Notes: generated by a model from the sequence alone, not told the origin. A DNA stretch of 64,000 bases from UBA6623 sp965217195 (GCA_965217195.1 CBDCHL010000003.1:992001-1056000); one strand, 5' to 3'. Shown: positions 7,823 through 16,933, numbered from the stretch's first letter. Numbers and translations are program-made.

Positions 7823-8020
7823 GCAAATAGACGCCGAACGAGCCACCCCAAATCGATGTCGCTATCGCGTCGACGTCGGCGTGTCGGCGCCTCCTAGTCT
7901 AACGGTCCAACCAGCGGCCTTCAAGCTTGCGCACAACACCGCCGGGCCGTCGATACACGACCGCGAAGACCAGTCGGTCATGCTACAGTTCAAAAGGAAC
8001 GCTTGAGATTGGAGAGCAAT

Positions 8021-9541
8021 ATGACGACGAGTTTTTCAAGACGCGACGCCCTTCGTTGGGCCGGTGCCGCCGCCATGGCGACTACCTTCCTGCCCGGCAA
8101 CGGACGCCATCGCGCTTGGTCCCACCCTGCAAAGTCCGAGGGCAAGAAATTGGCAACCCGCGTCCTCGGGCGCACAGGACGCGAGGTGACGACCTTCGGC
8201 CTCGCCGGCGGCAACAAGGTCATGTGGGACCTGCCGGGCGACGAAGCCGTCGAGATCGTCGTCAAGGCCGTGCGCGCCGGTATGACCTATCTCGAGACGG
8301 CCAACATCTATCAACTCAGCCAGCTCAACTACGGCAAGGCATTCCGCATTCTGAACCTGCTTCCCGGCGAGTCGGGGTATGACTCAGGTCTCCGAAACCG
8401 CCTGTTCATCGCGTCAAAGAGCATGCTCCGCTATGCCGCGATCCGCGACGGGTCTCCTCGAATGGGCAGCTCCGACGGCGACGGCGAAACCTGCATTGAC
8501 GATCTCAAGCGCACGATGACCCAGATGTTCGGCGACGGAAAGGGCCACATTCCCGAGGGTGCGTACGTCGATCTCATGCAGATCCACGCGTTGACGCACG
8601 AAGCCGAAGTCGACGCAATTTACAAAGGCTTCGATAATCCCGGCGACAAGTCGCTGCCCAAGATCGGCGCCGTGGCGGGGCTTGTCGACTACCGCGACGG
8701 CACCAATCACACCGGACTCAACCCCGGCCATAAGAAATGGATCCGCCATCTCGGCATCACGGGCCACGAAAACCCGACCGTCCACATGGCCGCCATGCGC
8801 CGCGACACGGCAAACAACTTCGAAACCCTGCTCGTCGCCGTCAACCCCAACGACCGTCACTATTTCTGTCACCAGACCAATTCCTTACCCGTCGCCAAGG
8901 CCAAGGGCATGGGCCTGATCGGCATGAAAGTCTTCGCCGACGGCGTGATGTACGGGTTGGAACGAAAATACGCCGGCTCGCCGGGCCAAAGCGTCCCGAC
9001 CGTCGGCCGGAAAGACAAAGTGCATTTCGAGGATTTCCTGCGCTACACGCTTTCGGCGCCAGGCATGAGCACATTAATCTCGGGTATCGGCCTCAGCGAC
9101 AAGAACGACGATCCGGAAGGCGATCAACTCGTCGCCGACCTTGCCGCCTGCCAAGCGGGCGAGCCGCTTGTCGGGGCCGAGCGCCGGCATATCGAAGATC
9201 GTGTGGCGGCGTTGCACGGAACCGAGACGAACTTCTTCCAGCGCACATCGAGCGGTTTCGTCGCGCCGCGCAATGTTCGCTTCGGATCCGCCGCGGATAG
9301 CCGCGCCAAACTATTGTGGGATACCGCCTTCGCCGGACCCGATCCCATCGAGCGTTACGAAATCTACCGTCGGGAGGAAAGGATCGCAAGCCTGCCCTTC
9401 GCGCCGCAAACGAGCAACGAGTCCTTCTCGTTCGTGGACAAGCACGCTCCCGACAGCCACGAAGGCGGCGTCTGGTACCGCATCCGCGCCGTCGACGCGG
9501 CAGGCAACGCCGCCGACTCCGTCTCCGTGCGGCTAGCGTAA
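8021..9541 (+). CDS. Tat-exported aldo/keto-reductase-like protein with C-terminal beta domain
   Basis: About 506 residues. The N-terminus has a twin-arginine signal, FSRRDALRWAGAAAMATTFL. An aldo/keto reductase barrel follows (RVLGRTGREVTTFGLAGG onward). The catalytic Lys (FIASKSM) and His (MQIHAL) are recognisable. The usual DTAxxYG is LETANIYQ, with Glu in place of Asp, so the activity is uncertain. From about residue 410 to the end there is a fibronectin-III-like segment (VAPRNVRFG to YRIRAVDAAGNAADSVSVRLA), an unusual fusion. I prefer the ATG at 8021, preceded by GGAGAG with good spacing, over an in-frame TTG at 8003. The gene stands alone between lipA (divergent) and hemQ. Confidence 0.78.
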   Translation: MTTSFSRRDALRWAGAAAMATTFLPGNGRHRAWSHPAKSEGKKLATRVLGRTGREVTTFGLAGGNKVMWDLPGDEAVEIVVKAVRAGMTYLETANIYQLSQLNYGKAFRILNLLPGESGYDSGLRNRLFIASKSMLRYAAIRDGSPRMGSSDGDGETCIDDLKRTMTQMFGDGKGHIPEGAYVDLMQIHALTHEAEVDAIYKGFDNPGDKSLPKIGAVAGLVDYRDGTNHTGLNPGHKKWIRHLGITGHENPTVHMAAMRRDTANNFETLLVAVNPNDRHYFCHQTNSLPVAKAKGMGLIGMKVFADGVMYGLERKYAGSPGQSVPTVGRKDKVHFEDFLRYTLSAPGMSTLISGIGLSDKNDDPEGDQLVADLAACQAGEPLVGAERRHIEDRVAALHGTETNFFQRTSSGFVAPRNVRFGSAADSRAKLLWDTAFAGPDPIERYEIYRREERIASLPFAPQTSNESFSFVDKHAPDSHEGGVWYRIRAVDAAGNAADSVSVRLA

Positions 9542-9577
9542 TCCGCCCACCCGACACTCCTGCCGGCCGGTTCGCAC

Positions 9578-9612
9578 TGCGTAGCGCAGGGCTCAAAGAG
9601 GCCTGCGGCCTT
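9578..9612 (-). repeat. Dispersed repeat D, copy 1
   Basis: A 35-base stretch read on the minus strand (AAGGCCGCAGG...CTACGCA) recurs at 46382-46416 on the plus strand with one visible difference (C versus T at the 12th base). It lies in the 289-bp gap before hemQ. Confidence 0.6.
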
Positions 9613-9830
9613 TTCGCGAAAACGAGGCGATGCGATAAGCAGAAACAGGGGCGTTGAGGGAAGTCTACCCTCAGGCCGTCTGTAATACCCGTTCAGCACA
9701 AACTTGGCCACGGCCCGGAATCCACGTATCCTTGGGCCGCCGCGGAACAGCCCACCAACCGCGGCGGTCCGTAGTGGGGCAGGTCCCCAGGCCTGCCTCC
9801 CCTAAGCCCGGCATAATATAAGTTCCACCC

Positions 9831-10724
9831 ATGAAAGATCCGAACCCCGCTCAACCCGCCCACGCCGGACGCCGTCCCACCGGACCGATGCCTCCGCCGG
9901 CCGTGCCCCTCACCCTCGACGGCTCGGCTCTGCTGCACCAAATGTTCCGCGTCCGCTGGTCCGTATGGAAGGCCCTTGACGCAGCCCGGCAAAAGCAAAT
10001 CGTCAGCGAAGCCGCCGGTGTTTTGGGCGAAATGGAAAGCGGCGAGGAAGGCGGCAGCGCCCTATTCTCCGAACTGGGTCACAAAGGCGACCTGATCCTC
10101 GTCCATTTCAGGAAAACTTTCGACGCGGTCAACGAAGCCGAACTGCGGCTCTCCCAACTCGCCCTCGCCGACTACCTCGAGCCGACCACATCCTACGTTT
10201 CCGTCGTCGAGTTGGGACTGTACGAAGCCTCGGTGCAGCTCTACGAATCGCTCGTCGAGCAAGGCGTCGAGCCCGGCAGCGAAGAGTGGCTCAAGGCCGA
10301 GCAAGACAAGATGGAAGAGTCGCGCCAAGCCCAGGCCGGCCGCCTGTGGCCGACCGTTCCGTCGAATCGCTATCTGTGTTTCTACCCCATGGACAAGAAG
10401 CGCGGCGAGGTTCATAACTGGTACGACGTCGCGATCGCTGAACGCCGTCGCATGATGCGCGACCACGGTATGATCGGCCGCCGCTACGCCGGCAAGGTGA
10501 AGCAGATCATTTCCGGCTCGATCGGCTTCGACGATTGGGAATGGGGCGTCGATCTGTTCGCCGACGACCCCTTGGTCTTCAAGAAGCTGATCTACGAAAT
10601 GCGCTTCGACGAGGCCAGCGCGCTCTACGCCCTCTTTGGGACCTTCTACCTCGGCCTGCGCTTCCCGGCGGCCGAACTAGGCGCTTACCTCGACGGCACA
10701 CTCCCCGATTTCAAACCAGCCTGA
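9831..10724 (+). CDS. hemQ: Coproheme decarboxylase / chlorite-dismutase-family protein HemQ
   Basis: A 297-residue member of the chlorite dismutase family, most like HemQ (ChdC), which decarboxylates iron-coproporphyrin III to haem b in the coproporphyrin-dependent pathway. Evidence: the conserved YPMDKKRGEVHNWYD segment, the proximal haem ligand His212 in MMRDHGMIGRRYAGKV, and Gln225 (KVKQIISGS) thirteen residues later, the HemQ-type distal residue. GFDDWEWGVDLFADDP, EMRFDEASA and the C-terminal FGTFYLGLRFP follow. The N-terminal 25 residues are Pro-rich and atypical, so translation may start slightly later. True chlorite dismutases have Arg at the distal position, so HemQ is favoured. No other haem gene is adjacent. 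Confidence 0.9.
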   Translation: MKDPNPAQPAHAGRRPTGPMPPPAVPLTLDGSALLHQMFRVRWSVWKALDAARQKQIVSEAAGVLGEMESGEEGGSALFSELGHKGDLILVHFRKTFDAVNEAELRLSQLALADYLEPTTSYVSVVELGLYEASVQLYESLVEQGVEPGSEEWLKAEQDKMEESRQAQAGRLWPTVPSNRYLCFYPMDKKRGEVHNWYDVAIAERRRMMRDHGMIGRRYAGKVKQIISGSIGFDDWEWGVDLFADDPLVFKKLIYEMRFDEASALYALFGTFYLGLRFPAAELGAYLDGTLPDFKPA

Positions 10725-10835
10725 CCGGAACCCACAGGCAACCGGCTCAACGGAGCAAACTTGTGGAAACTTCGATCCGTCTCCACCAGCCCTCCCTGTG
10801 GACACCCGCGCCGCTTTGTGCGAGATTCAGTAACT

Positions 10836-11336
10836 GTGTCAGCCTTCACCGCGCTACGCCGGACCTTCGAGCGCTCCCTGGAACTCGTCGTTTTGACCCT
10901 GATGACCTCGCTCGCCGGCGTGGTCTTGGTCGGCGTCATTTTCCGCAAGGCCGGGGCGTCTCTGGTCTGGTACGACGAGGTTGCCTCCATCCTGCTGGCC
11001 TGGCTGACCTTCTACGGAGCTTCGCTCGCAGCTCTCAAGCGGGCTCACATCGGCTTCCCGAAATTCGTCGAAGCTGCCCCTGACAAGCTGCGTGTGGCGC
11101 TGGTCATCCTTCGCGGATTAATCGTTGTCTCCTTCTTCCTGGTGGTTGCCTGGGCCGGAGCGCGACTCTTGGAAGTGCTCGAAGGAACGGCCTTGGTCAG
11201 CCTCCCGTGGGTTCCGGCCGCCTTGGCCGAATCCGTCATTCCGGTTGGCGCGATTCTGTTCATCGCCGCGGAAATCGTTAGTACGGTCGAACTGTTGCGC
11301 GATTCCTCGCCTCGCCGCGAGGTCGCCCCGCCGTGA
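10836..11336 (+). CDS. dctQ: TRAP transporter small permease (DctQ type)
   Basis: The small membrane subunit of a tripartite ATP-independent periplasmic transporter, which imports organic acids or related solutes using an ion gradient. Four hydrophobic helices are visible, at about residues 14-38, 43-63, 83-106 and 120-145 of the 166-residue form, with the conserved WYDEVASILLAWLTFYG region and LKRAHIGF. I chose the GTG at 10836 because it leaves a normal 15-residue cytoplasmic lead. A TTG at 10761 would add 25 residues of unlikely composition. The stop overlaps the start of the next gene by four bases (GTGA), so the two are translationally coupled. Confidence 0.85.
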   Translation: MSAFTALRRTFERSLELVVLTLMTSLAGVVLVGVIFRKAGASLVWYDEVASILLAWLTFYGASLAALKRAHIGFPKFVEAAPDKLRVALVILRGLIVVSFFLVVAWAGARLLEVLEGTALVSLPWVPAALAESVIPVGAILFIAAEIVSTVELLRDSSPRREVAPP

Positions 11337-12616
11337 CGGTCCTTCTCCTGTTTCTCGGCTTGATCGCTCTGATTCTGCTGGATGTTCCCATCGCCGTAGC
11401 GCTGGGCGTAGTCGCGGTCGTTGCGATGGCGTCGAGCGGGGGCGCCGACGCACTGCTGAACATCGGACCGGTATTGTTTTTCGGCGCGACGAAATTCACT
11501 CTCATCGCGATTCCGCTCTTCATCCTGGCCGGCGCGATCATGAACGTCTCGGGTATCTCGCGCCGTCTAATCGCTTTCGCGTCGTCGCTGATCGGCTTCG
11601 TCAAAGGCGGCCTCGCGATGGTTACGATCGCGACGTCCCTCTTCTTCGCCGAGATTTCCGGATCGGCCGTGGCCGATGTCGCCGCGCTCGGCTCTATCCT
11701 CATCCCCGCGATGCAGCGGAGGGGCTACCCGAAGGCCTTCGCCGCGGCCGTCACCTCCTCAGCGGCAACGCTGGCCGTCATCATTCCGCCGTCGATTCCG
11801 ATGATTCTCTACGGCGTGATGTCGGGCAGCTCGGTTGTCGAGTTGTTCGTTGCCGGCATCGTCCCCGGCGTTCTGGGCGGGCTGGCCATGATGGCCGTTA
11901 CCTACCTGTTGGCGCGTCGCCGCAACTACCCCGTTGAAGAGGTATTCGAATTCCCGCGCGTGGTCTCAACCGGCAAGGACGCCGCTTGGGCCTTACTGCT
12001 GCCTGCCATTATCCTTGGCGGCATCTTCAGCGGTTGGGTCACGGCCACTGAAGGCGCCGGGCTCGCCGTTGTCGCCGCGGTCCTCATCGGCGGCTTGGTC
12101 TATCGCGGCCTAGACCGAACTCACCTGCGTTCCGCCATCCTCGAGGGCGGCGGGCAGACCGCCGTCGTCATGCTGCTCGTTGCCACCTCGGCCCTGCTCA
12201 GCGACTACCTGACAGCCATCCAAGTGCCTCAGCAAGTTGCGCAGGGCATCGTCGAGCTGACCGACGATCGCTATCTCGTCCTGGCGCTGCTCAACGTCTT
12301 CTTCCTGATCGTGGGAATGTTCCTCCACTCGGCCGCTGCCATCATCCTCGTCGTCCCAATCGTCATGCCGCTGGTGCACGCGGTAGGCATCGACCCCGTG
12401 CATTTCGGCTTGGTCATCACCTTGAACCTCGGCATCGGACAGCAAACCCCGCCAGTGGCCAGCGTATTGGTCACCGCCTGTTCGATCGCCAAGGCCGACA
12501 TCTGGGAAGTAAGCAAGGTGAACGTCTACTTCGTCGGAGTGCTGGCCGCGGTGCTGCTGCTCGTGACCTACGTCCCCGCTATCCCCATGGCCCTAGTCGA
12601 AGCCTTCTATCGCTAG
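11333..12616 (+). CDS. dctM: TRAP transporter large permease (DctM type)
   Basis: A 427-residue large permease subunit of a TRAP transporter with about 12 hydrophobic segments. Family features include an N-terminal FLGLIALILLDVPIAVALG, AEISGSAVADVAALGSILIPAM near the first third, the SSAATLAVIIPPSIPMILYG stretch, and EVSKVNVYF near the end. It starts with GTG at 11333, overlapping dctQ. The periplasmic binding protein dctP, which sets substrate specificity, is not found on either side: upstream is hemQ and downstream a ThuA remnant. The substrate therefore cannot be inferred. A dctP may be encoded elsewhere, or may have been lost with the decay seen immediately downstream. Confidence 0.93.
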   Translation: MTVLLLFLGLIALILLDVPIAVALGVVAVVAMASSGGADALLNIGPVLFFGATKFTLIAIPLFILAGAIMNVSGISRRLIAFASSLIGFVKGGLAMVTIATSLFFAEISGSAVADVAALGSILIPAMQRRGYPKAFAAAVTSSAATLAVIIPPSIPMILYGVMSGSSVVELFVAGIVPGVLGGLAMMAVTYLLARRRNYPVEEVFEFPRVVSTGKDAAWALLLPAIILGGIFSGWVTATEGAGLAVVAAVLIGGLVYRGLDRTHLRSAILEGGGQTAVVMLLVATSALLSDYLTAIQVPQQVAQGIVELTDDRYLVLALLNVFFLIVGMFLHSAAAIILVVPIVMPLVHAVGIDPVHFGLVITLNLGIGQQTPPVASVLVTACSIAKADIWEVSKVNVYFVGVLAAVLLLVTYVPAIPMALVEAFYR

Positions 12617-12617
12617 G

Positions 12618-12851
12618 GGTCTGCCATCGCCCCGAAGTGAGTTTATCCTCAACACCGAGCTCACCGACATGGAGGGTCTGCCCGACATGAAACCCGGCGG
12701 CGATTATCCGCAGGCCTGGTTCCGCGAATACGGCAAGGGCCGCTCCTTCTACACTGCTCTGGGGCACCGCGACGATATCTGGAGCAACGATCCTGTCTTC
12801 CGCGCCCACATCCAAGGCGGCATCCGCTGGGCACTGGGTTTGGAGGAGTAA
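12618..12851 (+). pseudogene. C-terminal remnant of a ThuA-like protein
   Basis: The plus frame from about 12618 to the TAA at 12849-12851 encodes about 77 residues matching the C-terminal end of ThuA-domain proteins (glutamine-amidotransferase-like fold): PQAWFREYGKGRSFYTALGH, then DIWSNDPVFRAHIQGGIRWA. The N-terminal two thirds are missing, because the frame runs directly into the end of dctM. It is a truncated remnant, probably left by a deletion that also brought dctM to this place. Confidence 0.7.
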
Positions 12852-12916
12852 ACAACAGCTACTCCGAGACGGTTTGCTATCGAATGGCGTAGGCGGGTTG
12901 GGTGCCGGAGCCGGCG

Positions 12917-14404
12917 TCAACGCACGAGGCGGACGTTCGGGAACTGGGCGTGCCAGCCGAACCAAAAGGCACGATGAGCGGCGAGGCGGTCGTGTTTTTT
13001 TCCATCCGGGCCTTGGAGGGCGTCTTCGGTGACTTGCCATGCCACACCCTGTTCGTCAGTGAGATTCGACTTGCCATCCCAGTTTTGGAACTTCATGCCG
13101 CTCGCATCATAAACGCGGTTGGCACCGGACTTGTCCGTCAGGATGACGACCGCCCGACGCCCCACAGTATCGTGATGGAGAGGGTTTTTGCGGAGAAACT
13201 TCGTATCGAAAGCCGCGGGCGTGCGGTCGAGGACAACGGCTAGGATTTCCTGCTTGTTCTTGAGCCGATCATCGTCAAACGGCACAGGGAACATGATTTG
13301 ATCGGTCGCAAAATATTCGCGGTAGGCCACCCCTTCGCCATAGTCGCGCCGATGGCCGGTTTCGAGCGAAAGGACCGTCGTGTCGGGGTGTCGCCGACGC
13401 CACTCCTCCCAAGTCGTCGTGACAATCGGCAACCGTTTCAAAACGAGATCCGCCCCGGCCAACTTTCCAGTAACCGGCCGACCTTCGAGCGCCGACCACA
13501 GAGACCGCGTTTCGCGGTCGTACATCAGCTTGTTCGAACGGTAGAGGAAGCCGCTTGTCCCGAACACGAAGCGGCGCTCCCCGATGTGCTGATCGTAGAG
13601 AATGGCCGATCCGCATAGTGTGCAATAGACCAGCGTGACGTCGACGCCGCCAACCGTGTCGTTCGCCATCTCATGCCAGGCCAGAATGCGCTTCGGGTAG
13701 GCTCTTGCCTCCCCGTCGACGAAGACCCCGAACACGATGTTCTTTTTCCCCAGATAATCGGCCTCGGCGGCCGGAATGACCTTGGGGCGTTCGAGCGGCG
13801 GGATGCCGTCGACCTTGACCCCGCCCCACATGATCTCGTCGACTCGGATGGTGTGGGGCATGCCGCGGAAGAACCACCAGCGAAAACGCCGGTCGACGGA
13901 GGAGTAGAGCGCCGCCCGGAATTCGGGGAAGTCCGGATGCATTGTGTACTCTTTCTTCCAGAGCCATTTTTGCCAGACCCGCCCGTCGCGGGGCATCGAT
14001 TCTCCGGCCTTCTTCCTGAGGAGCTTCCAGAGAACCGCATGGCGCGGATCCTGCTGGGGAACGAAGGTGAGGCTGTCAAGAATGAAGGGAACCAGGTTCG
14101 TTTCCCAGTGCGCTTCGAAGGCTTCGAGGCTTTCGATTTTCGGGGGCACGCCGCGATTCAGAAAGCTGACGAGCGCTTGTGTGGTCGCGGCGGAAGCGTC
14201 TGCCTCAGGGGCGCCGGCGGAAGCGAGGTCACTGCCTGAACCGCCGGCCTGTTGCGCGGTCGCCGAAACGCCGGTCAACAGCGCGAGTGCGAGCAACGAA
14301 CCGACGACGCAGGACGCGACACGAGCGGGATAACCGCGTCGGCGATGAGGTTGCCGGACCGGGACCTGTGTCGTGCCGACCGGCCGAAGCAAAACGTGCA
14401 CCAT
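12917..14404 (-). CDS. DUF3179 domain-containing protein, membrane-anchored or exported
   Basis: About 495 residues. After a short basic lead there is a hydrophobic segment (VASCVVGSLLALALLTGVSA) that acts as anchor or signal. A Ser/Ala-rich linker and the DUF3179 domain follow. Typical features of that family are visible: ARAYPKRILAWHEMANDTVGG, VTLVYCTLCGSAILYD, FGTSGFLYRSNKLMYDRET, RSLWSALEGRPVTG. The function of DUF3179 is not known to me. The conserved CTLCGSA cysteine pair suggests a structural or redox site. I chose the ATG at 14404 rather than the frame's earliest start at 14518, because the extra region looks non-coding. Divergent from the methyltransferase at 14571. Confidence 0.8.
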   Translation of the reverse strand: MVHVLLRPVGTTQVPVRQPHRRRGYPARVASCVVGSLLALALLTGVSATAQQAGGSGSDLASAGAPEADASAATTQALVSFLNRGVPPKIESLEAFEAHWETNLVPFILDSLTFVPQQDPRHAVLWKLLRKKAGESMPRDGRVWQKWLWKKEYTMHPDFPEFRAALYSSVDRRFRWWFFRGMPHTIRVDEIMWGGVKVDGIPPLERPKVIPAAEADYLGKKNIVFGVFVDGEARAYPKRILAWHEMANDTVGGVDVTLVYCTLCGSAILYDQHIGERRFVFGTSGFLYRSNKLMYDRETRSLWSALEGRPVTGKLAGADLVLKRLPIVTTTWEEWRRRHPDTTVLSLETGHRRDYGEGVAYREYFATDQIMFPVPFDDDRLKNKQEILAVVLDRTPAAFDTKFLRKNPLHHDTVGRRAVVILTDKSGANRVYDASGMKFQNWDGKSNLTDEQGVAWQVTEDALQGPDGKKHDRLAAHRAFWFGWHAQFPNVRLVR

Positions 14405-14570
14405 ACTTTTCGTCGTTCGATGCAAGGTCCACCCCCCTGCTAAATAGTTCGAGCTTGAGCGGGGTTGGTCACGGCCGCGACGAAAAAACTCGACCTGTAA
14501 TTGCGGCCCCCAAGACAAGGAGTCTACACGGCGGCGTGATAGGATAGGGAACTCTTTGCAGCCGCCAGGG

Positions 14571-15269
14571 ATGCCCCACGCCGCCCAGCAGAGCTCCGCC
14601 GGTCCCTACACCTTCAAGTCTGAGTCTTTCAGTAGCCACTGCTTGCTGTTGGCCGCGTTTCCGTCGCGAGGCGACGGCCTGCGCGTGCTGGATGTCGGAG
14701 GCGGCGAAGGGTATCTGGCCGCTGCATTGGAGGAACGCGGGTTTGAAGTCGTGTGCGTGGCGGCCCCGGGGACCGTGGCCCCCGATTTCCCGGCCGGCGT
14801 CGAGGTTTTAGAGGCCGATCTTGATCTGGATCCGCCGAAGCCGGCGGGACCGTTCGACTTTGCGCTGTGCGGGGACGTGCTCGAACACTTGCGGCGCCCG
14901 GAGAAAACTCTTCGGTGGATTCGTTCGCTGCTCGGCCCGGACGGCAAACTCGTGGCCTCGCTGCCAAACAGCGGCCATGCCTGGGTGAGATGGAACGTGC
15001 TTTGGGGGCGGTTCCCCAAAGACGACCGCGGATTGTTCGATCGGACCCATCTCCATTTCTTTACGCTGCGGGGCTGGCGGGAGCTGCTGACCTCGGCGGG
15101 GTTGCGGTTGGAGAGCATTCAGCCGACGACGACGCCGGTGGGGCTGATGTTTCCCCGCCGGCGGCACTCGGCGCCGGTACGAGCCGCCGAGGGGCTGGCG
15201 TACGTCCTGGCGCGTATTCGCAAAACGCTGTTTGCCTACCAGTTTGTCGTTATTGCACGGTCGGAGTGA
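14571..15269 (+). CDS. Class I SAM-dependent methyltransferase
   Basis: A 232-residue methyltransferase of the class I Rossmann fold. Motif I VLDVGGGEGYLAAAL lies near residue 38, the acidic end of strand 2 follows (VCVAAPGTV), motif II FDFALCGDVLEHLRRP near residue 105 and LLGPDGKLVASLPNSGH after that. The late segment FDRTHLHFFTLRGWRELLTSAG is typical of methyltransferases found in glycan and lipid gene clusters. The substrate is unknown. A GT2 glycosyltransferase begins 77 bases downstream, so the pair may modify a surface glycan. An in-frame TTG at 14556 would add five residues. Confidence 0.85.
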   Translation: MPHAAQQSSAGPYTFKSESFSSHCLLLAAFPSRGDGLRVLDVGGGEGYLAAALEERGFEVVCVAAPGTVAPDFPAGVEVLEADLDLDPPKPAGPFDFALCGDVLEHLRRPEKTLRWIRSLLGPDGKLVASLPNSGHAWVRWNVLWGRFPKDDRGLFDRTHLHFFTLRGWRELLTSAGLRLESIQPTTTPVGLMFPRRRHSAPVRAAEGLAYVLARIRKTLFAYQFVVIARSE

Positions 15270-15346
15270 CTACGGCGTTCAATAGTGGCTCGGAACTGAG
15301 ACATTACCCCGCCTTCCGTTTCGCCGCGCTATGCAACAATCAGCGT

Positions 15347-16147
15347 ATGGGTGAGGTCGGGAACAGACCCAAGGTCGTGGTCGTCATGCCGGCGTATAAC
15401 GCGGCCAAGACGCTGGAACTGACGTACGCCGATTTACCCCGCGACAAGGTCGATTTAGTGATCGTTGTCGACGACGCTAGCGGCGACGAAACGGCGAAGA
15501 TCGCGCGGGACCTGGGCCTGCGGCTGTTTGTCCATACCCGCAATTACGGCTACGGGGCGAACCAGAAGACGTGCTATCGCGAGGCGATGCGGGCGGGCGC
15601 CGACATCATCGTGATGGTCCACCCCGACTATCAGTACGACCCGACGCTGTTGCCGGAAATCATTCGCCCGATCGAGCAAGACGAAGCCGACGTCGTCTTC
15701 GGGTCACGCCTGATGGGAATCAACCCGATTCGCCAAGGCATGCCGTGGTGGAAATACCTCGCCAACCGAGCGCTGACAACGCTCGAGAACATAGCGTTCG
15801 GCATGAAATTGAGCGAGTACCACACCGGCTACCGCGCCTATCGCCGCTCGGTCCTCGAGAAAGTCAATTTCGAAATGAACTCCGACGGGTTCATCTTTGA
15901 CCAGGAGATAGTGGCGCAACTCGTCGAGCTGGAGGCACGCTTTGTGGAAGTGCCCGTTCCAACTCGCTATTTCGCCGAGGCGTCGTCAGCATCGTTTTGG
16001 CAAAGCTGCCGGTATGGGCTGTCGATTCTGCGTGTCGTATCGCAATACAGCCTGCATCGAATGGGCCTGATAAGGCAGAGGCGGTTCGACAGCCTGCGCC
16101 TGCGCTATCGGTCCGACGCCCGGCCGCTCGAAAACGCCCAGCGCTAA
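15347..16147 (+). CDS. Family 2 glycosyltransferase (DPM1-like)
   Basis: A 266-residue GT-A fold glycosyltransferase of family 2. It starts with VVVVMPAYNAAKTLE, then VIVVDDASGDETA (Asp42, Asp43 for nucleotide sugar), HTRNYGYGANQKTCY, and MVHPDYQYDPTLLPEI, where the Asp serves the DxD role. FGSRLMG, SEYHTGYRAYRR and EMNSDGFIFDQEI resemble the acceptor region of dolichyl/undecaprenyl-phosphate sugar transferases. No transmembrane helix is apparent. The true start is the ATG at 15347; the frame is open further upstream but lies over the methyltransferase. With that gene it probably forms a small glycan unit. Confidence 0.88.
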   Translation: MGEVGNRPKVVVVMPAYNAAKTLELTYADLPRDKVDLVIVVDDASGDETAKIARDLGLRLFVHTRNYGYGANQKTCYREAMRAGADIIVMVHPDYQYDPTLLPEIIRPIEQDEADVVFGSRLMGINPIRQGMPWWKYLANRALTTLENIAFGMKLSEYHTGYRAYRRSVLEKVNFEMNSDGFIFDQEIVAQLVELEARFVEVPVPTRYFAEASSASFWQSCRYGLSILRVVSQYSLHRMGLIRQRRFDSLRLRYRSDARPLENAQR

Positions 16148-16319
16148 AGAGCCGGCTCGACCCAGCGGGCTGAGAGGCAAGCTGCCCGCCGCCCGCCCGC
16201 GAAGTTTCCGACGCGTTCAACGTCGCCGCTCCGGAATTGTCCTATGAGCTTCTAGTGGCCAAAGAACCACGCCGGCTTTCTCTCCACGGCGCGGCGGGTC
16301 AAAGACAATCCATTCGAAG

Positions 16320-16545
16320 TTAATTTGTTTCCGACATCCGACTGAGTCGCACCCCGGCGGGGACCATATTGATGACAAACAACTCCAAACGGTTCCGACC
16401 CTCTCTGAATCGGGTTTCCGGCACTAAAGCCCCAAAGAGCATTTCCCCGCTGCCGTCAACAAACGTTTTCGTGGTCGCGGCAAGTGTTCCATTTAGTGCG
16501 ACCGCAAGCGGAACAATGGGATTGTCAGCGCTAGAGGCGCTGCAC
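16320..16545 (-). pseudogene. Decayed C-terminal tail of a sulfatase-like protein
   Basis: Read on the minus strand, this stretch ends in TAA (16320-16322). It encodes a coherent protein tail: DNPIVPLAVALNGTLAATTK, then VDGSGEMLFGALVPETRF and REGRNRLELFVINMVPAG. This pattern (an NGT...AA..T strand, then ALVPE.xFR.GRN) is what I associate with the C-terminal beta domain of membrane sulfatase-like proteins. There is no start codon in frame and the upstream sequence is not recognisable, so it is a remnant. The family assignment is from memory of the motif and is moderate. Confidence 0.45.
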
Positions 16546-16870
16546 CGATCGGCGCTCCGCCCCTCCGGTCACCCAGCCGCCCGCCCCTCGGCCCGCCTCA
16601 CGACTGACGACTTGCGACATTATTGAGTTGACACCACTGCCGCTACCGCCACAACTCCATCGCCGATGGCTACGCCGAATCTGTGCATAATTCGATGCGG
16701 CCCCGATGAGATGCGGCGATCTGAGAAACAGTCGATGAGACCGCGGTCCGCTCTGCACCCATGTCACGCACTTAAGCTATTGAGGTTTTATCGGGGTCTA
16801 GGGTGTGGCACCCCAAGCCGGAACGAATACCACGGCCCGGCATGGTCTTTGGTTGACTCGAAGCGGTGGA
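16546..16870. other. Intergenic region without recognisable gene
   Basis: Together with the sulfatase tail this forms the 950-bp gap 16148-17095. ORFs crossing it lack codon structure and run through repeat B. I see nothing else here. Confidence 0.4.
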
Positions 16871-16933
16871 GCCCTTTGGTCCGTCGCTTGCGCTCTGCGC
16901 TCTGTATCCATGTTCTGAATTGTGCGCACGGGC
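16871..16933 (+). repeat. Dispersed repeat B, copy 1
   Basis: One of four copies sharing the core CCGTCGCTTnCGCTC, then GCTCTGTATCnnnGTTCTGAA and a GC-rich end (GCGCACGGGCG). Others are at 27331-27395 (-), 27475-27540 (+) and 63325-63390 (-). All are between genes. Confidence 0.7.

Noticed and set aside
8737..9300. Long plus-strand ORF of 187 residues inside the aldo/keto reductase gene
   Set aside because: It is a shadow frame of the real gene, with Arg/Pro/His-rich composition typical of high-GC off-frame reading.
16369..16626. Plus-strand 85-residue ORF
   Set aside because: The coherent protein-like sequence is on the minus strand (sulfatase tail). The plus frame has no recognisable features.
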